DNA of 64,000 nt from Metasolibacillus fluoroglycofenilyticus. Lineage in GTDB: Bacteria; Bacillota; Bacilli; Bacillales_A; Planococcaceae. The position numbers were made by a program, and so were the translations under genes. Shown here in pieces: positions 30,151-38,072 of this stretch. The notes beneath the pieces are model-generated. The model ran no database searches and was not told the origin of the DNA. It saw only the letters and a program-made list of their open reading frames with translations. Positions within the stretch are counted from its first letter, which is position 1, and the number at the start of each line of letters is the position of its first letter. The stretch spans positions 1 through 64,000 of the forward strand of contig NZ_PYWK01000006.1 of the NCBI RefSeq assembly GCF_003049645.1. The letters run 5' to 3'.

Positions 30151-30312
30151 GTGATTAGCAAATTAATTAAGTATGTAAAAGAAAATTCTCAACTAATACC
30201 ACTATTAGAGGATAATAAGTTATCACTTTTAGGTGTCTCGAAATGGGAGCAACAGGCAATTGTTGAGGCGATGAATGAGCCGATGAAAGCATTATTTTCC
30301 AAATGGAGATAA
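30151..30312 (+). CDS. comX: ComX pheromone precursor
   Basis: 53 residues. GTG start with AGGAAG 7 bases upstream, overlapping the comQ stop. The sequence begins MISKLIKYVKENSQLIPLLE and ends NEPMKALFSKWR. Precursor size, the mid-protein LLGVSKWEQQAIVEAMN segment and a Trp very near the C-terminus (Trp52 of 53) fit ComX, whose C-terminal peptide is released with a prenylated Trp. Trp is penultimate here, closer to the end than in B. subtilis ComX168. Identification rests mainly on position between comQ and comP plus these features; the mature peptide length cannot be read from sequence. Confidence 0.85.
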   Translation: MISKLIKYVKENSQLIPLLEDNKLSLLGVSKWEQQAIVEAMNEPMKALFSKWR

Positions 30313-30314
30313 AA

Positions 30315-32504
30315 ATGAGCAAAAAAGTGTTTTTGGTAGTGTTATTTGGATATACTACCTTATTTATATACTTAATATCATTTTTATTAAGAACACCGTT
30401 TATCGGTATTGAAATAGTGCAAGTGCAACAAGAGTGGAAAATTCAAGATTTTGCTCATCCTGAATGGGCCGAGAATCATAATATTGAGCGCGGAGATATC
30501 ATACTGGAGATTAATCACCAGCCAATAAAAATTGCTGATGATGCCACGCAATATGTAATAAAGGGCGCAAGCAGCATACTTACCCAAAGTACACAAGGGG
30601 ACAGTAAGCTTATCAAAATTTCATATCGCGATTTTCCGATACAATCGTTTTATTGGGTATTATTACCGATTGTTTATTTTATAATGAGTTTAATTATATG
30701 TATTTATTTGAAACTATATAGAAAAGAATCCTTTCAATCTATTAATATCTTTGTATTATTTATATTAACAGTAGCATTAACATACGGTGCTATAGGACCA
30801 TCAGGATACTTGGGGAATATAAGTGTTTTTATTATGAGTAATGGAGCTATAGCAAGTATTATTTTATTACTACATTTTTTAATTAACTATCTACAATTAT
30901 TAGATGTTAACCATAGATTGATAATTAAGCCTACTTACTTGTATGGGATTCTTATTATTAGCTGCTTGTTGACGTTATCAGAGAAAATTATTCCAACTAT
31001 CTATGAATGGAATACAATTTTTATACTATTAGGAATAGCGTTTCTTATTTTTTATGCATTCCTAATGCTATTAATTGTCTACTTGAAATATCGTAAACAA
31101 CAGCTATTAGTATTGCTCTTTTGCTTAGTAGGGCCCTTTTTACCGATGCTCTTACTATACTTGTTACCGATGCTGTTATTTCAACAGCATGTACTAGCTA
31201 TGGCTTATTGCACCTTGTTTTTACTTTTGATTCCCATTTTGTTAATGCTCACACAGCTCCCAGACTATTTATTCGATGTCGATTATGAAATTTCAAAAAT
31301 ACGCTACTATAGTATGCTATCATTAGTTGCCTCTAGTGTCGTTGTAATAGGCCTTTATTTTATACTGGATATAAAGCGACTAGATGCTTTTAAAAGCTTT
31401 CTTTTCTTATTTATTGTTATTTTTGGTTTGTTCTACGTAAAGGAACGAATCGATTACGCAAGCCGAAAAGTTTTATTTTCTCCTAAAGGCGATTACGTGC
31501 ATTTTGTGTATAAAACCATTGAACAAATTACGCATATGCCTTCAGTTGATAAGTTATTAAAGCATTTTAGTGAGGCATTGGCTCAGCAATTATCTGTGAG
31601 TCATGTTGAGGTACATACTTATTCCACTGCTAATCGGGTGGCAAATCCTAAAATAATTGAAAACTTAGCGTTAGGTACTGTGAAAAGGGTGGATGGTCGT
31701 TATATTGGCTGTTTGCATGAAACATTGGATAAAAAGTATATTGTGACGATTGCTAATGAGGGCGGTCTATATTTAAAAAAAGAAGAGCTATTATGCTTGG
31801 AATTGCTCATTATGTATGTTAGTAATTTCATTGATAACACGCAGTTTGTCGAAGGGCTTATTGAGCAACTTGATACATCGCAGCAAGGCAATCCAGCATG
31901 GCTGAAGAAATATATTTGGCTGCAGCTAGAAAATGAAAAATCCCAGCTTGCACAGGAACTACATGATACGATTTTACAGCAGCAACTTTATTTAATACGT
32001 GAGCTAGATGTAGCGCAAATAGATAAGCAGTTAATTAAACGTCAGCGGGAATATTTAATCCAATTAAATGTCGATTTGCGTCATTATTGTGAGCAATTGA
32101 AGCCACCTTTACTAGAGAAGCAAGGTTTACGGGTTGCATTGAATAAATTATTTGCGGAAATAGAGCGACAGGCGAACTTTACAATTATCCATGCAATAGA
32201 AAATGTCGTATTGGACTCCCCCGAACTACCACTATTAATTTATCGTACAATCCAAGAGATGTTGAATAATGCATTAAAGCATTCACGGGCAACCTATGTC
32301 AAAATTACACTAACCGCTTCGACGCAAGGTTTTGAATTAGTTTATTTTGATAATGGGGTTGGCTGTGATTTATCTGAAATTGATGGGAAAAATTCGATGG
32401 GATTACAAGGAATGAAAGAACGAGTGTATGCATATAACGGCTCGTTTGAGTTAACATCAGCCTTAGACGAAGGTATGCATATTGTTATCAAAGTTAAGGA
32501 GTAA
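30315..32504 (+). CDS. comP: ComP sensor histidine kinase
   Basis: 729 residues (the ATG at 30303 inside comX would give 733). One N-terminal helix, an extracytoplasmic PDZ-like segment (about 35-105: ENHNIERGDIILEINHQPIK), then about seven further helices to residue 375, and a cytoplasmic kinase. The phospho-acceptor is His550 in ELHDTILQQQ (HisKA_3), with the ATPase boxes EMLNNALKHS, FDNGVGCD and GLQGMKERV. This is the ComP architecture. It is expected to sense prenylated ComX and phosphorylate ComA. GGAG at 30306-30309 serves the 30315 start. Confidence 0.93.
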   Translation: MSKKVFLVVLFGYTTLFIYLISFLLRTPFIGIEIVQVQQEWKIQDFAHPEWAENHNIERGDIILEINHQPIKIADDATQYVIKGASSILTQSTQGDSKLIKISYRDFPIQSFYWVLLPIVYFIMSLIICIYLKLYRKESFQSINIFVLFILTVALTYGAIGPSGYLGNISVFIMSNGAIASIILLLHFLINYLQLLDVNHRLIIKPTYLYGILIISCLLTLSEKIIPTIYEWNTIFILLGIAFLIFYAFLMLLIVYLKYRKQQLLVLLFCLVGPFLPMLLLYLLPMLLFQQHVLAMAYCTLFLLLIPILLMLTQLPDYLFDVDYEISKIRYYSMLSLVASSVVVIGLYFILDIKRLDAFKSFLFLFIVIFGLFYVKERIDYASRKVLFSPKGDYVHFVYKTIEQITHMPSVDKLLKHFSEALAQQLSVSHVEVHTYSTANRVANPKIIENLALGTVKRVDGRYIGCLHETLDKKYIVTIANEGGLYLKKEELLCLELLIMYVSNFIDNTQFVEGLIEQLDTSQQGNPAWLKKYIWLQLENEKSQLAQELHDTILQQQLYLIRELDVAQIDKQLIKRQREYLIQLNVDLRHYCEQLKPPLLEKQGLRVALNKLFAEIERQANFTIIHAIENVVLDSPELPLLIYRTIQEMLNNALKHSRATYVKITLTASTQGFELVYFDNGVGCDLSEIDGKNSMGLQGMKERVYAYNGSFELTSALDEGMHIVIKVKE

Positions 32505-32511
32505 TGTAAGG

Positions 32512-33123
32512 ATGATTAAATTATTATTAATAGACGACCATCCATTGATTTTAGAGGGAAGTAAGCAAATTTTTAGCAATGCACCTGATATAGTAGCTGA
32601 TACGTTAGAAGATATGAAATCATTCTCAAAGGTGCTCACAGAAACACAGTATGATGTGTTTTTAATTGATATTAATTTAGGTGAGAGCAGTGGATTAGAG
32701 TTTGCGGAGCAGGTAAAGGCTAAGTATCCAGCAGCTATCATTATATTGTATACAGGTGAGCAAATAGAAGATTATTATTCACTTATTTTAGAGAAAAAAG
32801 TGGATAATGTCATTTCGAAAACAGCAACAAAGGATACTATTTTAAAAGCGGTATATGCTGCAGTGAATAATGAAGTGCTGTTGCCTAAAAGCTTTATTGA
32901 TTACGTACAACAGAATCCAATGAAAAAGCAACTACAATTAAATCAGCGAGAAAAACGAATTCTAGAGCTAGTGAGAGAAGGCTATACGAATAAGGCAATT
33001 GCGCTAGAGTTAAATTTAGCGCAGCGCACAGTAGAAAGCTGCTTGTCGCAAATATATATGCTACTAGATATAAATACACGTGCTGACGCTGTGTTAAAGG
33101 CTGTGGAATTGAAGTTGATTTAA
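32512..33123 (+). CDS. comA: ComA response regulator
   Basis: 203 residues. Receiver domain with acidic pocket Asp8/Asp9 and phospho-acceptor Asp53 (FLIDINLG), and a LuxR/NarL helix-turn-helix at the C-terminus (LNQREKRILELVREGYTNKA, then RTVESCLSQIYMLLDI). The ATG at 32512 follows AAGGAG at 32497, after the comP stop. Its regulon here is unknown; no ComA box could be assigned with confidence. Confidence 0.93.
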   Translation: MIKLLLIDDHPLILEGSKQIFSNAPDIVADTLEDMKSFSKVLTETQYDVFLIDINLGESSGLEFAEQVKAKYPAAIIILYTGEQIEDYYSLILEKKVDNVISKTATKDTILKAVYAAVNNEVLLPKSFIDYVQQNPMKKQLQLNQREKRILELVREGYTNKAIALELNLAQRTVESCLSQIYMLLDINTRADAVLKAVELKLI

Positions 33124-33127
33124 CAAA

Positions 33128-33335
33128 AGTTATCCCAAAAGCTGTGCATAGCCGGTTTTTGGGATAGTGGTGATAATATTTTATAAAATATTGAAAGAAT
33201 ACGTCTTTAGAAATGTGCTAAACATTGGTTTTAGCAGGGGGCACTCTTCTAGGTAAAGTTTTAACGATGAGAGCGACGTTGAGGTAAAAATGGTTGTCTG
33301 AAAGTAGGCTAGCACGCTACTGCCAGACAGCCGTT
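33128..33335 (+). repeat. MITE-like repeat, copy B2, with terminator hairpin
   Basis: Starts GTTATCCCAAAAGCTGTGCA five bases after the comA stop. Internal blocks match B1 and B3. It ends in a hairpin GGTTGTCTG / CAGACAGCC (about 33292-33332) followed by GTTTGTTTTTT, probably the com operon terminator. Confidence 0.75.
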
Positions 33336-33436
33336 TGTTTTTTACATTAAAATTTTTACATAATTACTTGCTTTGATTAGTAAATATTCAAGCCGTATGT
33401 ACAAAATAGTAATTATCTGAAAAGAAATTTCAATTA

Positions 33437-33644
33437 GGGGCTGTCCAAAAAGCCGTGCATAGCCGGCATTTTGGACAGTAGCAATGATGTTTCACAAAAT
33501 GTTGATTCATATAAACAGAAAGCGCCTCTTTTAAAAATGGGATGAACATTGGCTTTAGCAGTGTTAGCTTTCAGTAAAAGTGAAGCGATGAAAACATTGA
33601 TTTCAATGCGGTGGCAAAACAAAATGTACTTTTCGGACAGCCCC
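33437..33644 (+). repeat. MITE-like repeat, copy B3 (most complete)
   Basis: Terminal inverted repeats GGGGCTGTCCAAAAAG (33437-33452) and CTTTTCGGACAGCCCC at the right end, about 208 bp. A subterminal hairpin GTCCAAAA / TTTTGGAC encloses AGCCGTGCATAGCCGGC. No transposase ORF is inside and no clear target duplication is visible. Confidence 0.85.
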
Positions 33645-33650
33645 CGTAAA

Positions 33651-34030
33651 GATATGCTATTTTTATATTATGGATTCGTATTTTTCATTTTCTTAGGATT
33701 TTTTTATTATATTTGATTATGAAATCAGATGGGGGTGTAAGAAAACATATTAAAGTGAGGTATGGAGTTAAAGGCGAAGATTTAGATCTCAATGAGATTA
33801 TAAGGGTAATCAACACGCTATAAATATTGCTATCTGGCAGTGACATTTTGCTGTGCTCCCTGTTCGATGATGTAGATTATCTAACTAAAGGTACTCCTTT
33901 AATTAAGAGCAAAAGACATTACCAAAATAAAATTAGGAATCACTCTTTTATTTTTGAAAGTAGATAGGGGATATTTACCTGTAATGTCTTTGCCTTTACT
34001 ATAAAACTATAGCGCGTTACTTACCGCAAA
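33651..34030. other. Gene-free AT-rich spacer
   Basis: Between MITE B3 and palindrome D2. It holds only very short frames, for example 33719-33823 (34 codons, no ribosome site). No recognisable gene. Confidence 0.4.
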
Positions 34031-34032
34031 AA

Positions 34033-34077
34033 CAATTGCGTGATTCCGTATGAATTTTATGCGGAATCACGCAATTG
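34033..34077. repeat. 19-bp-arm palindrome, copy D2
   Basis: CAATTGCGTGATTCCGTAT, AT loop, ATGCGGAATCACGCAATTG. Upstream of the small gene at 34284. Confidence 0.88.
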
Positions 34078-34283
34078 CCATACGGATGTGAGTAATAGTA
34101 CTATGAGAATAACTCGAATACGGGTTATCTATTTATAGTTATAGTGGATTTTGGTCAAAGTAGATTATTTAATAGATCTTTTCCATATGCTTAGTAAAGA
34201 TCAAAATGTGTTTTGAATGATTTATTTTACCACTGGGATATTTTAATTATTTTAATAGGTTAATTATAAGGAGGAAGGTACAT

Positions 34284-34628
34284 ATGGGTGTAGATAGGTT
34301 AACACAAGCAAGAACAGACACTGCGAATACAGGTAGAAAGATAGGGGAAGCAATAGGAAATAGTAAAGCAGCAAAGGCTGCTGATAAAGCTGTAAAAGCA
34401 ATTGGTCAATCATTTGTAGATTATGGAAAAGCAGTCAATAAAGCTGCTCAACAGACTGTGTATGGAAATATGGAAGCACCTTATGCTACTGGTGGAGGTG
34501 CTTTTAAAGGGTTAGTTGATGCTGGCGTTAAAGGTGCAGCAAGAGGGGCTGGGACAGGTTTACTTTTGGAGTTCGGTGCTAGGTCTGTTAATAATATTTA
34601 TAATGATGTAATTCGAGGGTCTAAATAA
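34284..34628 (+). CDS. Small Gly/Ala-rich hypothetical protein
   Basis: 114 residues with a good ribosome site (AAGGAGGAAGG) 8 bases before the ATG. The first 60 residues are polar, lysine- and alanine-rich helix (NSKAAKAADKAVKAIGQSFV); residues 70-105 are glycine-rich and mildly hydrophobic (GGGAFKGLVDAGVKGAARGA). No signal peptide. It could be a small secreted, toxin-related or membrane-active protein, but no family is recognised. It lies in the AT-rich part of the prs-pth insertion. Confidence 0.7.
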   Translation: MGVDRLTQARTDTANTGRKIGEAIGNSKAAKAADKAVKAIGQSFVDYGKAVNKAAQQTVYGNMEAPYATGGGAFKGLVDAGVKGAARGAGTGLLLEFGARSVNNIYNDVIRGSK

Positions 34629-34744
34629 TTAAAAAGCATATGCTAATCTACCGGTATTTGGCAACCACTATACTTCAATTAGTTAGTAATATATAAGTGG
34701 AAATTGCCTGTATTTATATAATTTGATTAAAAGGAAATGTAAAG

Positions 34745-35437
34745 ATGGGTATTACATATGACAGTTTAATAAAGTTAGATTCTGTAATGTTAGTATATTT
34801 GGACAAAGAGGATATAATAAAATTAAATCTTATTAGTGATAATGGATTAAAGTGGAGAATTCCTATTGAGAAATATAATCAAGTTACAATTAATCTTAAA
34901 TATTACGCATTTATAATCAATAATAAGTTTTGGATTAAAGATCCAAAATGTAATAAAATATACAATTTCCTGAATACTCATTTTTCAGTGAGAAATAATG
35001 ACTGTATGAATAATGTCAAAGATATTAAATTAAATTACTCCTCTACAGGGACAGATTTAAGACAAAACACTTTTGATATTATTAATCAAACGAGTTCTTT
35101 TTCAAATCTAAATAATGCAATATGTTACAAAGCTAGTTTAAGCAATGTTAAGGAAGATTCGCCTATTATTTTTCAAATTATTAGTCCATCAGGTGAGCTA
35201 CACTTTATTGATGTGGAATATTTAAAAAAGAATAGTCAGAATGGTATAAGAATCTATTACGCAGGTTTAAAAATCTCACCTTTCTTAGGTGAAGGGGTAT
35301 GGACTTTTCAAATAATATTTAAAGAAAAAATAATAGATGATAAAAAAGTTATTTATAAAATTTATAAGAACAACTATAGCCAAAATAAAATAAATCATTT
35401 CACGCAACAATATAGTAGCTTTCATATGGAAGTGTGA
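34745..35437 (+). CDS. Hypothetical protein, AT-rich gene
   Basis: 230 residues; AAAGGAAATG upstream of the ATG. No signal peptide or membrane helix. Predominantly beta-like with many Asn, Ile, Tyr and Lys (for example SPSGELHFIDVEYLKKNSQN and SPFLGEGVWTFQIIFKEK). Codon use is strongly A/T-biased compared with core neighbours, suggesting recent acquisition. It follows the Gly/Ala-rich gene by about 115 bases and could be co-transcribed. Family not recognised. Confidence 0.75.
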   Translation: MGITYDSLIKLDSVMLVYLDKEDIIKLNLISDNGLKWRIPIEKYNQVTINLKYYAFIINNKFWIKDPKCNKIYNFLNTHFSVRNNDCMNNVKDIKLNYSSTGTDLRQNTFDIINQTSSFSNLNNAICYKASLSNVKEDSPIIFQIISPSGELHFIDVEYLKKNSQNGIRIYYAGLKISPFLGEGVWTFQIIFKEKIIDDKKVIYKIYKNNYSQNKINHFTQQYSSFHMEV

Positions 35438-35474
35438 AATTTTGTAATTAATGAATAGAGGATTTGATATTTTA

Positions 35475-35657
35475 ATGATGATTCATAGTAACACTCGCTC
35501 ATTTTTAATCGTTATATATTATGGTACCTTTTTCGTTCTTTCAAAAGTATATGACTTTTCGGTGTTTATAAATTATGTAATATGTTTGGTCCCTTTTATA
35601 GTTTTTATCATTTGGCGTTATAGGAAAAGAAAGCAGAGTGGGAATTATAAATCATAA
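35475..35657 (+). CDS. Small hypothetical membrane protein
   Basis: About 60 residues from the ATG at 35475 (AGAGGA about 13 bases upstream); an ATG at 35451 would give 68. Two predicted helices (about 7-25 and 29-50) and a basic C-terminal tail (WRYRKRKQ). It directly follows the 230-residue gene. Not recognised. Confidence 0.5.
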   Translation: MMIHSNTRSFLIVIYYGTFFVLSKVYDFSVFINYVICLVPFIVFIIWRYRKRKQSGNYKS

Positions 35658-35668
35658 TACGTTTCCTT

Positions 35669-35842
35669 TTATAAATAACTTCTTCTTGCGAAAAATAGCT
35701 GATGGATTGTAAATAGCATAAAGAATAATAATCCTATTGCTACATAACTTAAAAAGTTCTTCTCCATGAACTGATTAATTAGCCACATGCCTGCCATAAA
35801 GCAAAAGGTAAATAATATGCCAATGATAATACGTTTCATCAT
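35669..35842 (-). CDS. Very small hypothetical membrane protein
   Basis: 57 residues: MMKRIIIGILFTFCFMAGMW, then a second helix SYVAIGLLFFMLFTIHQLFF and a basic end (ARRSYL). Two transmembrane helices. No clear ribosome site, so it may be a remnant. Convergent with the preceding plus-strand genes. Confidence 0.4.
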   Translation of the reverse strand: MMKRIIIGILFTFCFMAGMWLINQFMEKNFLSYVAIGLLFFMLFTIHQLFFARRSYL

Positions 35843-35924
35843 CGTTCATGTCGTATGTATATCGCAACCCAATAGTGAGCCATTTATTAACTGAGCCAGT
35901 GAGCCACTTAAACCTCTGTGTATT

Positions 35925-36110
35925 TTTCAGACGCACACCTCGGCTTTATTTGGAGTGGCGGGCATGATACCCTTGTTCGGGCGTTAAATCCTTATTACTA
36001 CTATAAATGCGCTTATAAGTACGTACAAAAACGCTCGTTTAACGATGTACATTTTTGATTACCTCTGTATATTACAACTTTACATGGAGGGGCGAGCATG
36101 ATAGCCTTGT
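35925..36110. repeat. Direct repeat with GGCRGGCATGATA..CCTTGTTCG core
   Basis: TGGAGTGGCGGGCATGATAC-CCTTGTTCGG (about 35959-35988) recurs as TGGAGGGGCGAGCATGATAG-CCTTGTTCGA (about 36085-36115), each preceded by CCTCTGT. On the minus strand both encode the C-terminus EQGYHAR followed by a stop, so they may be ends of related genes or copies of a mobile tail. Confidence 0.6.
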
Positions 36111-36188
36111 TCGATTAGCCAGCCCTTGTAACAGCTGGCTTTTGGCTGCCGAATCATGCGAGTAGAGGTCTCCATGTAAAGTTGTAAT
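36071..36188. repeat. 118-bp segment bounded by perfect 19-bp inverted repeats
   Basis: ATTACAACTTTACATGGAG at 36071-36089 is the exact reverse complement of 36170-36188. The segment contains the last 35 or so codons of the minus-strand gene 36080-36379, including its stop. Confidence 0.85.
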
Positions 36189-36379
36189 TCTTCAATATTG
36201 CTTCGCTCGGCTCTTTTGTAAATTACCCCATTGCTCAATAGCATGATGCCTAGAAGCGTTGATAATATAAAGGAGGTTTTATTAATTTCGGCTTTTAAAA
36301 AGATTGCCGCACTGTTATTGATAAAAATGAATGCGCATAAAATAAAACTTAAATTGCCAGTAAATTTATTATTTTTCAT
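36080..36379 (-). CDS. Small hypothetical membrane protein
   Basis: 99 residues from the ATG at 36379, which overlaps the end of the upstream gene (coupled start); an ATG at 36409 would add 10. Two helices (about 9-25 and 32-52), then a soluble tail. The tail lies within an inverted-repeat-bounded segment, so the C-terminus may be foreign. Not recognised. Confidence 0.5.
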   Translation of the reverse strand: MKNNKFTGNLSFILCAFIFINNSAAIFLKAEINKTSFILSTLLGIMLLSNGVIYKRAERSNIEELQLYMETSTRMIRQPKASCYKGWLIEQGYHARPSM

Positions 36380-36578
36380 AGCTATTTTGACTGTTTTCCT
36401 TCCTTTCATTTATTCTTTTGCGAGTATCGTTCGTATACCATAAAAATAAGTTGACGATAAAGCTAAAACAAAGGGGGGGCCAATTAAATTTTCCAGCTAA
36501 AATGGCTGTATATAAAGTACCCGTTATACCAAGCGCACATTTTACCCCAAGTATAATCATTAATTTTTTGTATTCCAT
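36369..36578 (-). CDS. Small hypothetical membrane protein
   Basis: 69 residues; AGAGGTAAT upstream of the ATG. Two helices (about 6-26 and 34-49), then a basic tail (NDTRKRINERKENSQNSYEK). Forms a two-gene minus-strand unit with the next gene. No function can be assigned. Confidence 0.6.
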   Translation of the reverse strand: MEYKKLMIILGVKCALGITGTLYTAILAGKFNWPPLCFSFIVNLFLWYTNDTRKRINERKENSQNSYEK

Positions 36579-36628
36579 ATGTAGATTACCTCTTATACAG
36601 TCATTTTATAAAGAGCAAGATTGAAAAA

Positions 36629-36673
36629 CAATTGCGTGATTCCGCATTACTTTTATGCGGTATTGGGCAATAT
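36629..36673. repeat. 19-bp-arm palindrome, copy D3
   Basis: CAATTGCGTGATTCCGCAT, loop, ATGCGGTATTGGGCAATA. The right arm is partly decayed. It lies at the right edge of the insertion, just before pth. Confidence 0.82.
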
Positions 36674-36769
36674 ATAATGGAAAATCAACAACAAAGGACA
36701 CTTGTCAATTTCTATGGTAGAATAGGCTAGAATTGTTGTAGTTAGATAAAACTAAAAGGGTGAACATAG

Positions 36770-37333
36770 ATGAAATTGATAATTGGTTTAGGCAACCCTG
36801 GCAAACCATATGCTCATACACGCCATAATATTGGCTTTGATGTCATTGATGCAGTGGCAGAAAAATGGGGAGCACCGTTAAACCAAACGAAATTTAATGG
36901 TATGTATGCGACTGTGCATCGTCCTGAAGGAAAGGTGATGCTATTAAAACCGTTAACATATATGAATTTATCGGGTGAATGTGTGCGTCCAATGATGGAT
37001 TATTTTGATATTGCAATAGAGAATCTTATCGTTATTTACGATGATTTAGATTTAGATACAGGCAAGCTACGTCTGCGCCAAAAAGGCAGTGCTGGCGGGC
37101 ATAATGGGATTAAGTCATTGATTCAACATTTAGGTACACAAGAGTTTAACCGCATCCGTGTTGGCGTCAGCCGCCCGCCGGCAGGCATGAAGGTGGCAGA
37201 CTATGTGTTGTCGAAATTTTCAAAGGATGAAGAGCCAGTTGTAGAGGATGCAATAAAAAAATCGTGCGATGCAGTGGAGCTCGCATTATCAAAAAGCTTT
37301 TTAGATGTAATGAATGTTTTTAACGGTGCATAA
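36770..37333 (+). CDS. pth: Peptidyl-tRNA hydrolase
   Basis: 187 residues. [20 protein letters not shown] (with the catalytic His in the RHNIG region), [33 protein letters not shown] and GHNGIKSLI are diagnostic. Recycles peptidyl-tRNA. AAAGGGTG precedes the ATG. It restores the core gene order (spoVC in B. subtilis). Confidence 0.98.
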   Translation: MKLIIGLGNPGKPYAHTRHNIGFDVIDAVAEKWGAPLNQTKFNGMYATVHRPEGKVMLLKPLTYMNLSGECVRPMMDYFDIAIENLIVIYDDLDLDTGKLRLRQKGSAGGHNGIKSLIQHLGTQEFNRIRVGVSRPPAGMKVADYVLSKFSKDEEPVVEDAIKKSCDAVELALSKSFLDVMNVFNGA

Positions 37334-37514
37334 ATAAACAGGAGAAAGCCTATACTTTGAATACATAGCTTTATCATGATTTAGAACATCTATACTGTTG
37401 AATATTCGGTATAAAGTCAACTGAACCATGATTAAGCCCCTAGTGCATGTGACAGGTTTTTTAGTGCATTCGAGAAAATAGCCGTGGGGTAATTGATTCA
37501 AAGGAGGACTTGCC

Positions 37515-37742
37515 TTGTCAGTTCGTTATCGTTGTAGACATTGTGAAACAGAGATTGGCACATTGCCATTTGATGCAGATGAAACCATTCGCAAGCTTCA
37601 CCAATTTGAAATTGGGGAAGTGGATGACTATGTGGAAAGGGACGAACGAGGGGATACGACGGTGCATTGTATATGTGAGCACTGCGAAAATTCCTTAAGA
37701 CAATTTCCAGATTACTATGCATTGAAAAAATGGCTGCAATAA
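37515..37742 (+). CDS. fin: Anti-sigma-F factor Fin (YabK)
   Basis: 75 residues. TTG start with AAAGGAGG upstream. Two CxxC pairs for zinc binding: YRCRHCETEIG and CICEHCENSL, with the LHQFEIGEVDDYVE middle segment. Fin inhibits sigma-F late in forespore development. It lies between pth and mfd as in B. subtilis. Confidence 0.94.
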   Translation: MSVRYRCRHCETEIGTLPFDADETIRKLHQFEIGEVDDYVERDERGDTTVHCICEHCENSLRQFPDYYALKKWLQ

Positions 37743-37746
37743 TGAA

Positions 37747-37782
37747 ATGCTTTGGCTGATGAGGCCAAAGCTTTTTCCACTT
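37747..37782 (+). terminator. Terminator after fin
   Basis: GCTTTGGC / GCCAAAGC with loop TGATGAG, followed by TTTTTCC. Confidence 0.88.
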
Positions 37783-38072
37783 CCTACTTATTTAATCAAT
37801 TAAATAGAGGTGTGATTGCATTCAGATTTTTTTGAGTAGGCTCGAAAAAACCTGTGACATCTACTCGAGGCTTAATTTGAACTAGCAGGGAATTTGGCAC
37901 ACCCTATGATTTAATTACTTCTCCACCTATAGAAGTGGGGGGCTTCTGTATCTGTCGCTTTGCTGTCGGTATAAAAAAATGTGCTCCTGCGGTAGTCACA
38001 ATAGAATTGTCACTATCCTCGACGGAGTAAATAATTCTGAATCAAGTTAAACTATTGAAAGGAGGCTTTGCT
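37783..38072. other. Spacer with worn dispersed repeats
   Basis: Contains the inverted match to the yabA-trmNF spacer (minus strand: AGAAGCCCCCCACTTCTATA, about 37918-37945) and an inverted GGAGCACAT block (37978-38002) shared with 10428 and 15896. No ORF. Confidence 0.5.

Noticed and set aside
33719..33823. 34-codon ORF (MKSDGGVRKHIKVRYGVKGE...)
   Set aside because: No ribosome site and no recognisable homology; could be a remnant but cannot be supported.
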